NCBI GenBank assembly: GCA_001599935.1
Contig: BCIJ01000014.1
Coordinates: 1 to 64,000, forward strand
Length of the DNA stretch: 64,000 nucleotides
Origin: Holtermannia corniformis
Lineage: Eukaryota > Basidiomycota > Tremellomycetes > Holtermanniales
Direction: 5' to 3'
A program made the position numbers and the translations under genes. The notes below the pieces were generated by a model. The model was not told where the DNA came from, did no database searches, and worked only from the letters and a program-made list of their open reading frames with translations. Positions 56,692-64,000 of the stretch are shown here, piece after piece. Numbering within the stretch: position 1 is the stretch's first letter; the number at the start of each line of letters is the position of its first letter.

Positions 56692-58894
56692 ATGACAGGC
56701 CGCAGTGTGGTACGTCCGACAGCCGCGTCAAATCTGATCAGATCAGAGCTGACCAGTTCACCCAGGCTCGAGTTTATACAAATGTCAATGAGAAGCTTGG
56801 GCGCGCCTGGTGGGACTATGGTCAGCTACTGTCTACCACTGCTATTCAACCAGTGTTGAGGAGCACGAGTTACAGATAGCTGACCTCTGTAGACAACTTG
56901 ATCGTGCAATGGGGCATTCAAGACAACTATGAGATCGTCCGCAAAGTCGGCCGCGGCAAGTACTCAGAGGTGCGTTGGTAGACTTTGTGACGGCTTGAGC
57001 GTCGTCTACGCTCTTCGTCATTTCGGTAGCCAGCGGCATGCTGACGAAGCGCCTTTCATTGCTTTTGTGCATCGTACCCCTGCCATGACCATCACCACGC
57101 TAAACCCAACCCGTGACGATCCCAAACACCCACCTGCTTGCTGGATCCACATCTCATCTGCTCAATACACCGACCCCCCCCCACACCTACTTTGCCCACA
57201 CAGGTCTTTGAATCCCACCACCTGCCCTCATCGCAAAAGTGCATCGTCAAAGTCTTGAAGCCCGTCAAGAAGAAGAAGATCAAGCGCGAAATCAAGATCT
57301 TGCAGAATCTCGCCGGCGGGCCAAACGTGATTGGCTTGTTGGACGTCGTAAGGGACGGCCAGGTATGTCGTTTGTTTGGGATCATCCTGGCTTGGGCGGT
57401 GATGGCAAGAGCTGTTTGGAGTCTGGTCGGCTGGTGGGGTGGCTGGCTGGCCATGACTGTACGATCTGTGCTGTTATTAGTTTCGGTCACGCTATGGTGA
57501 AACTGCACAAGTGTATGGCGGCTCTCAGCTGTTGGGCGTGGGACAGCAGCAGCCATCCTCTGGGTGAGGCTGCAAGCAGTCACCGTCAGGCAGCTGTAGG
57601 TCTGGAGGTGCTCTGTGAGACCAACTGGCATGATCTGCAGTGCGCCATGTGATTGCTTTCGCAGGCTTCTTACCGTCTTTTCAACCTGGACGTGCAGCTG
57701 GGTCGGTGCAGTACGAGCAAACCCCGGTTCGCAATCCCTAGCGCCAGTCCGGTCATGGCGTGCTTACATGGTGTAACTTAAAGCGCAAGCGAACATTCGC
57801 TACGCGGTGACATAGACACCCATGTAGCTGTGCTGGGCAGTGATGTCGACCTGCTTGTAGTACGCGAGCGCCCGCAGATTCCACTTGCTTTGCAATTGCT
57901 GTTCGGAGAAATCGGCGCTGACGTCCGTCACAGTCGAAAACACCATCAATCGTCTCGGAATACGTCAACGTAGGTTCAGTCTCGGTTCTACTAGCGCGAT
58001 ACTCACCCAGCACGCAGAACACCGAGTTCAAGACGCTCTACCCCAAGTTTACCGACTTTGACGTCCGCTTCTACATCTTTGAGCTGCTCAAGGCGCTCGA
58101 CTTTTGTCATTCAAAGGGCATCATGCACCGCGACGTCAAGCCGCACAATGTCATGATTGACCATGAGAAACGACAAGTGGGTTCAACGCGAAGTCGGTGG
58201 CGCTGGCTGACGCGGCACAGCTGCGATTGATCGACTGGGGATTGGCAGAGTTCTACCACCCAGGCACAGAGTACAACGTCCGCGTCGCGTCACGGTACTT
58301 CAAGGGGCCCGAGCTCCTCGTCGATTTCCAAGAGTACGACTACAGTCTGGACATGTGGAGTCTGGGCTGCATGTTTGCGAGCATGGTCCGTGCGGTGTGC
58401 TCTCAGCCTGGCAGCGCTCATCTCGCCAGATCTTCCGAAAGGAGCCGTTCTTCCATGGCCACGATAACGGTGACCAACTCGTCAAGATCACCAAAGTGTT
58501 GGGCACGGACGAGTTGTTTGCATAGTGCGTCCGCTAGTCCGCCAACCCGTTGCATGGCTGACGCCACGCAGCTTGGAAAAGTACGAGATCGATCTTGACA
58601 CGGCGTTTGACGAGATCCTCGGGCGGTACCCACGCAAGCCTTGGAGCCGATTCATCACCTCGGGTATGTGCGCAGATTGGCCACATCCCCCAGCTGATGG
58701 CCCGCAGAGAACCAAAGATACATCAGCAATGAGGCGATTGACTTTTTGGACAAGCTGCTGCGATACGACCACCAGGAGCGATTAACGGCGCAAGAGGCGC
58801 AAGGCCACCCGTACTTTGGTGAGTCTGCTTCAGTCACTTGGGACGGTGCTGACGCTCGACAGCGCCCGTACGAGAAGCCGCAGCCAAGGAGTGA
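56692..58894 (+). CDS. cka1: casein kinase II catalytic subunit alpha
   Basis: About 335 residues, the normal length. Motifs are [32 protein letters not shown] (glycine loop), [20 protein letters not shown] (ATP lysine and the CK2 basic stretch) and [17 protein letters not shown]. They continue with [20 protein letters not shown] (DWG in place of DFG, typical of CK2), [20 protein letters not shown] and [22 protein letters not shown]2 is a constitutive acidophilic Ser/Thr kinase. The gene has two unusually long introns, about 232 nt (56971-57203) and 571 nt (57363-57933), among others of 44-72 nt. One conserved position reads VSEYVN where relatives have VFE. The start at 56692 opens MTGRSV and is split from the rest by a first intron. 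Confidence 0.93.
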
Positions 58895-59023
58895 TGACGT
58901 TTCGAAGGGTGTAGAGCCGACCGCGCCCCTTTCGCCCGAGCGGCCGGCCGCGCGGTGTGTGCATTCCGTGGTTTAGCGGGTCATGATGATGTATGTGGTT
59001 GCTATTGCCTGCTACCGCTACCG

Positions 59024-61690
59024 CTACTTGCGTCTGGCAACCCGCCGCTCCACAAGGCGCTCATACTGCTCCATTCCGTTTGGCAGCAGCTTGATCGAGC
59101 CTCTACTGACGTGCCATGTCTGGCCTAGAGGTCTCGTCTCATCCTCAGATTCGGACGACGAGGGGCTATCGTCAGAATCGTCTTCGGCTAGCCAGGGTCG
59201 TTTCCGCTCGATCACGACTTTGCTGAACCATCTGGGATCGTGAGCTCCCGTCCTGAGGGTAGGAAGATTACGGACCGGTCGTGAGTGATCAGAATGATGC
59301 CACCGCTGTACTTCTTCAATGCTTGACCTAGCGCTCGGATCGTGGGCGCGTCGACGTGAGTCGTGACCTCGTCAAGCACCCTGCGGACGTCAGCGACAAT
59401 CGCAGCGTCTGCGACGACTCACAGTAGACTTGGCGGCTGGAACAGCAGCAGCGATAAAGCGAGGCGAACCTGTTACGCGTGAGCTGCTTGCACCCGCGAA
59501 GTGATGGCTAGACCTTTTGCCCGCCGGACAAGGCGCCGATGGGAGTATCACTTGCTAGCGCACCGTGTAGCCCGAATGATCCAAGATAGGCGCGCGCTTC
59601 CCCTTGTGTGACGGCTATCTGCTTGTGTGTCAGGCAGTCGATAAAGTGGCGAAGGGCCGTGAGTTGTTGCTTGGATGAGAGCTCCTCAACACAGTGCTTG
59701 CTTTGTGTCAGTGTGTGACAGCGCGTTTTGTTCAACGGCACTGACCTGCGAATAGTAGCCGATCGTAAGAGACGGATGCCGCGTGATCGTGCCCTTTGTC
59801 GGGAGCAGGTCACCGACGATTAGCCGCGCTAGGGTCGATTTGCCATTTCCATTCTCAAGTCACTCAGCGCCGACATGCTTACGACAGCCGCACTCACCGC
59901 TCCTACAAAAGCACATCGCCCTCCCTGATTCACCGTAAACGTGACATCACTGAGCATGTTCGTCTTCTCGCCTTTGTAGCGATATGCCACGTTGTCGAAA
60001 TGGATCAGATCCCCCAACATTTTGAGCTTGGGCGGGTCGACAATCTTGAGCTTCACTGCGGCCTCCTTAGCCTCGATCTCGATCTCGTCGCGCTTTGAGA
60101 AATGATGGCCGGCCAGATCCCGGTTCAGCTTGAAGCGGCCGCCTGTCGCCGAGCGCTCGTTACCCCATCGCTCATCCAGCTTTCGTTGGCGTGACTTGAC
60201 CATCCGCAAGCTAAGCGTATCAGCTTGGATATGGTGCCTAATGTCCTCAATCACCGATTGTCATCGCCTGTTTGCCGAGCAGACTCTTTGCCTTTCTGAA
60301 TCGAGGCTTCGATCTACAGTTCGTCAGCAACGCCATTGAAGTGCCGGCCACTCACATGCCCACGCTTCTTATCTAGAGCCGCCTGCTGCTTCTCCTTGCC
60401 CTTGCGCAACTTGCGTTCTTGAACATTCATCGCATCGGGTGTACCTTCAAAGTACTTCAAGGTCGAGTGGCGGATTTGGATCGTCTCTTCGGTAATGTTA
60501 TTGAGAAACACCTGGTCGTGTGAAGTCACAACAAGAGTACGGGACTGTTCCAAGAGATAATGCTCGAGCCAGACAGTCGCCTCGAGGTCCTTGGATTAAT
60601 TCGGTGAGCACATGATTGTCGACATTTTCACGCGTACCAAGAAGTTGGACGCCTCATCGAGTAACAAGATGTCGGAGTCGATCAGAAGCGCCGTCGCTAG
60701 TGCGCAGCGAGCGCGCCACCCACCAGAAAGGGATGAGTAAGGGGATTGCACCATTTCGGGACTGAAGCCTAGACCCGCGAGGACGCTACCAGCACGCGCT
60801 TCGGTCGTGCGTGCATCCAGCTGGCGAGTCAGCAAACACGCGGATCACATCAGCCGTCGAGACACACCAGTTCGAGATTCAGCTCCACGTCGGCCAGCAT
60901 GTCCGTGACTTGCTGCCCAATGTTGATCTCCACCTGACCTGCTGCCAGTCTGGCCGTTTCAGCTCAACGTCGTACAAAGTTTCAATCTTACTTTTCTTGC
61001 GCGGCCCGCAATCGTCCCTCGGCCGCAATCTCCTCTCCCCGAGCAGCTTTGCCACGAGTACCAGACCTACGGCTTGCGACCTTGCGCGCTTCGGTCAGCT
61101 CTTCACTGCACGTTCTTATGCCGAGTTCATCGACGATGCGCTGTGCTTCTGCCGGCTTTGTTGAAATTGCCGCTGTGAGGGCTAGTCAAACGTAAGCTTT
61201 GGGCTTGGTACGATATGTAGTGCACCTTCGTGGTCTTGCACGGCTTTCAACCGTGCAGCATCACCGTTCACAACGTGGGCGAGGACACTCTCGCTCGAAG
61301 CAGACGCCTCTGCGCGTTCATAGTCTTGCACTTGAGAGACGAGATATATTCGAAGTGACGGAGCGAGACCGGGTATGAGCTTGTCGGCGAGAGCTTGTAG
61401 CAGTGCTGTCCCGTGTTAGACAAATTCTGTACACTCTACTTGGCCTCACTGGACTTCCCGGTGCCGTTGCTGATGATATGAGCTCACGTCGACGCCTTCA
61501 GAAGCTCTCACCGTCCTACAAGTGCGTAGCGTACTCCATCCTTGAGCTTCAATTTGGCATCAACAAGAAGCTCCTTGTCGCCAACAGCAATTGTCACGTC
61601 CGCCAAGTCAATTTCGGTGCTGGCATCCAGCGTAGCTGCGTGAAAACGGGATTGTTGGCTTGTAGCGATGATCTTCGGGGCGGCCATCAT
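59024..61690 (-). CDS. ABC-F family ATPase (two ABC domains, no membrane domain)
   Basis: About 690 residues. Domain 1: EIDLADVTIAVGDKELLVDA, Walker A GRNGTGKSTLLQALA (from a 20-nt exon at 61450-61469), signature SSLSGGWRARCALATALL, Walker B LLLLDEASNFLDLEATVWL and switch VVTSHDQVFL. Linker: YFEGTPDAMNVQERKLRKGK. Domain 2: IHFDNVAYRYKGEKTNML, NGNGKSTLARLIVGDL, GALSGGQKV, VLDEVTTHVDA and ILITHDR. The tail is acidic, then basic (LVERRVARRK). Soluble twin-ABC proteins of this kind act at the ribosome in translation or ribosome assembly (yeast Arb1, Gcn20, New1). Here Walker B is followed by ASNFLD and VTTHVD instead of the usual PTNHLD, so it is a divergent member. The subfamily is not fixed. 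Confidence 0.87.
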
Positions 61691-62087
61691 GCTAACAGTC
61701 TACGAGAAGCTCTCACATGCTGCCAGCGCAGTTATAGCAGCCCGCTCAACACTTGACTTGACCCAGTCCTTTGTGCGGTTCCGAGCGGTTCCGAGAAGGG
61801 AGCTCCGTGCTCGAGTCATTGACTATGTCCGGGAGGACTTTGGCAAGCCAATACCATGCGTGTCGGCTGCGAACCCAAGCGCCGCATGGTTAACAGGCCT
61901 CGCTACTCTGCTATATACTATACGCCATGTATAGCGCGGTCGCGTTGAGCGATCACCTGATCTGACAATCCTTACGTAAAAGTAACTTAAGCTTGTCCGG
62001 TGACGTCAGGAGCGCCCGGTTTGCCACCGGGTCAGCCGGTCTGCTGGAACCATCAACAACCACTACAACACCTTGAAGACATCAACA
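61691..62087. promoter_or_regulatory. divergent intergenic region, ABC-F (-) and small membrane protein (+)
   Basis: 397 bp without a supportable gene. TATATACTATACG at about 61912-61924 lies some 165 bp before the membrane-protein start and may be a TATA element. Nothing else stood out. Confidence 0.4.
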
Positions 62088-62451
62088 ATGGGACTCGGAG
62101 ACGCTATTTCCAACCTGATCCAAGGGATTTTGAACATCTTTACTGTACGTGCCAAGTCGCATGTTATGGACGACATTTGACAACTGCCAGGCAATCATCC
62201 AGACTATTCTGGGCGTCATCACGGGCGCTCTCAACCTCGTTTGGGGAGTATTTGAGAACATTGCTGGTTTCGTTGGCTCAAGCGCCCATTTTGTTGCCTG
62301 TGAGTATACGTCCGTTCTCGGTGCATGGCGCTCATATGCTTCGACAGCCAACTTCATTATTTTGGGCTTCCTCTTGCTTGCATTTGTTATCTACAAGGAC
62401 CGCAACACGCGCGGCACGGTTGGTAATAACATCAAGAAGAAGGTCCAGTGA
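62088..62451 (+). CDS. small two-helix membrane protein of unknown function
   Basis: Exons 62088-62144, 62191-62299 and 62348-62451 (introns of 46 and 48 nt) encode 89 residues. MGLGDAISNLIQGILNIFT looks amphipathic. AIIQTILGVITGALNLVWGV and FIILGFLLLAFVIYKDR are hydrophobic enough to span a membrane. The C-terminus is basic (NNIKKKVQ). I do not recognise the family by name, but small fungal proteins of this shape exist. The three clean exons make it a real gene. No partner is suggested by context. Confidence 0.7.
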
Positions 62452-63233
62452 GGAGGGTGCCTTGTAGTTGGAAATGATCTGAAGTACGATGTAATGTGTC
62501 GATGTGTCAATCATTGCCGCTCGCTGGTGGGTGGCACGCCAAGGCGTGATGTGATATGGGGGCTATAGGAGCCTGGCGTACCAGGTCTGACGTGCCAAGG
62601 GATGATCCTTCAGCAGTCACGAGGGCGATAAATAGCAGGCAGTGGAAGTCATTATGTACTGTGGAAGTCAGCATGTACGCAGCTTGCATGCCTTCGTCAT
62701 GTCAGTGATCTCCTTTCACCGCCATCTCCGCGGTGCTAGCTACCGGGCGGCGAGACTCGCATCCACCACCGGCACTACAGTATCCACCAACGACCATGTC
62801 GACAACTCCCGAGTGCTGTCCATTGCCGCCATGCAGCGAGCAAGTGGACGAAGTGACTGGCGTCCAGGACATTGAAATGGTAGGACAGCAACCGGCGCCC
62901 ATCGCACCAATGCAATATGCGAAGGTGACTCCTACGATTTCGCAGAAGGCTGCAGACATAGATTATACCATGTCGTCCGCAGCAACCGGATGGGTTCATG
63001 GTCCACCGGGTCAGTCGTAGAGCAACGCTGCTGTTCGGTTGTGTGAAAAGGCATGAATGAGTCTTCTGCGGCTCCAACGCCTCTGTGTCATCTGCACTGG
63101 TATCCCAGCCATGCTTGTCTCATCTTGAGCTTGTGACAGTCGTTTGGGAAAAAGAGCGTACATGCGTGGAGCGCAACTTCCAACTATACATGCTGCAAAG
63201 AGAGGAAAGACGATATGACAGCAGCGAACGTTC
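62452..63233. other. 782-bp region between the membrane protein and the WSC gene
   Basis: It holds one intronless 74-residue frame, listed separately, and otherwise nothing recognisable. AAATAGCAGG near 62632 could be a weak TATA-type element for that frame. Confidence 0.35.
62796..63020 (+). CDS. possible small cysteine-containing protein
   Basis: A single frame of 74 residues begins MSTTPECCPLPPCSEQ and ends GWVHGPPGQS. It has three cysteines near the start, no membrane segment and no known motif. ACC before the ATG gives a fair start context (GACCATGTC). There is no intron, which is unusual here, so it may be chance. Confidence 0.25.
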   Translation: MSTTPECCPLPPCSEQVDEVTGVQDIEMVGQQPAPIAPMQYAKVTPTISQKAADIDYTMSSAATGWVHGPPGQS

Positions 63234-64000
63234 TTAAGCGGCCCCAGCAGCTGAATAAAGGCTGAGGGTCCACGAGCCACCTGTGCAATGATCAGTCTCT
63301 GCCCCTCGGCACATGACGAAAGACTGACCGCAAAATTGAGCACCGTCGCCTGGGCAGACGTAGTTGCAGCGACCTTCATCCAGCAGGCTGAGCGAGGCAC
63401 CGTTCGAGAGCGCATTGCCGACCCAGCACTGCGTCGCGTATTCCATACCTGCGTACTGGAAACCTGCCGCCGCGGCAGCCTTGACACAGGCGATGGGCGA
63501 GTTTTGACCAGCCGGAAGTGGAAGCTGAGTAGTGAGGGCACGACCAGTGATACCGTCGCTGATACAGCCACGGTAGCTCCAGTCAGTCGGCAGGGTAACC
63601 GTTGCAACAGCCTTGTCCGGGTTGACATAGAGACTGAGGGCGCTAGGCTGCGGTTGTCAGACCTCACACTTGCTGTGTATACTGCCGAACTCACCCCCCC
63701 GCAAGTGGCAGTCGAGTCACCCGCACAAGACTGGTAGCATTGCGTCGACTTGAGCGAAAGAGTTGCGGCGCCCATCAAGGCGTCTCCGCAGTAGCACTGT
63801 ACAGTTGGTCAGAAATCGACAGCTTCGTTCGCGGTACCTACCTCGCGACCGAATTCCAAACCGGCGATGCCAAAGCCTCGAGCAGCACAGAAAGCTGTGC
63901 ACGACGAGACAGTCATATCGCTGCTAGCATACGAGGCCGCGCGAAGGGCACGGCCCTGCACCTCCTGGATGCACCCGGTGTAGTTGTAGCTGTTGACGGT
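63234..64000 (-). CDS. WSC-domain protein, C-terminal part (5' end outside window)
   Basis: At least two WSC domains are read on the minus strand. The first has NYTGCIQEVQGRAL, SSCTAFCAARGFGIAGLEFG, ECYCGDAL and CYQSCAGDSTATCGG. The second has YRGCISDGITGRAL, AGFQYAGMEYATQCWVGNAL and CNYVCPGDGAQFCGG. The protein ends GSWTLSLYSAAGAA at 63234 after an intron that splits CG and GG. WSC is a cysteine-rich, probably carbohydrate-binding module of fungal cell-surface or secreted proteins. Four disulphides per domain are expected, and eight cysteines can be counted in the first copy. No membrane anchor follows, so it is likely secreted. More domains may lie beyond 64000. Confidence 0.85.

Noticed and set aside
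1..64000. CRISPR arrays, bacterial operons, riboswitches, rRNA
   Set aside because: The window is eukaryotic, and no regularly spaced repeats, Shine-Dalgarno-led operons or rRNA sequence were seen.

Overview
This window looks like nuclear DNA of a basidiomycete-type fungus. The genes are broken by many very short introns: those whose ends I could fix are mostly 41-48 nt, with GTRNGT-like donors and a CTGAC-like branch site just upstream of the acceptor. Gene content is typically fungal: WSC and DUF1996 secreted proteins, a Zn2Cys6 regulator, a Dal5-like permease, an NTO1-like PHD/bromodomain protein and a copia element. I cannot place it below phylum. All exon joins are my own reading of splice sites and frame, so exact protein ends are provisional. 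Five undetermined bases (N) occur; four lie in the copia element.

Layout. 1 to about 2850: 3' end of a Ty1/copia retrotransposon and its LTR. 3140-3997: two paralogous small unknown genes (-), then an intron-containing tRNA-Arg(CCU). 4.9-9.1 kb: a DDHD phospholipase and an unknown gene. 9.1-11.2 kb: a gene-poor stretch. 11.3-27.9 kb: mostly housekeeping genes, namely an AGC kinase, CSN6, an ACBP-ankyrin protein, U2AF large subunit (with a 1.3-kb intron), MUS81, a short Dicer-like RNase III protein, an F-box/LRR protein ending in a CaaX box, and a 2OG-Fe(II) oxygenase. 28.0-28.6 kb: CKS1, with a 6-nt microexon. 29.2-34.2 kb: three tandem GNAT acetyltransferase genes, the middle one a pseudogene split by a roughly 2.6-kb insertion that carries an intact, GC-rich, trypsin-like protease gene. 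35-45.5 kb: a DUF1996 secreted protein, an NTO1/BRPF-like protein and a SAP-domain protein.

45.8-56.3 kb is a probable nitrogen-scavenging cluster: a Dal5-like permease divergent from an amidase, a Zn2Cys6 regulator, an M20 amidohydrolase of the carbamoyl-amino-acid/allantoate type, the relic of a PLP ammonia-lyase, and a pirin. The permease/amidase promoter holds three HGATAR sites and a CCG-N3-CGG site, which fits nitrogen-source control plus the local regulator. After this come CK2 alpha, an ABC-F ATPase, a tiny membrane protein and a WSC protein cut by the window end.

The most unusual signals are the protease gene inserted into the GNAT array, a set of microexons (6, 11, 12, 20 and 20 nt) that encode conserved or catalytic motifs, the stand-alone Dicer-like RNase III, and the decayed catabolic cluster.
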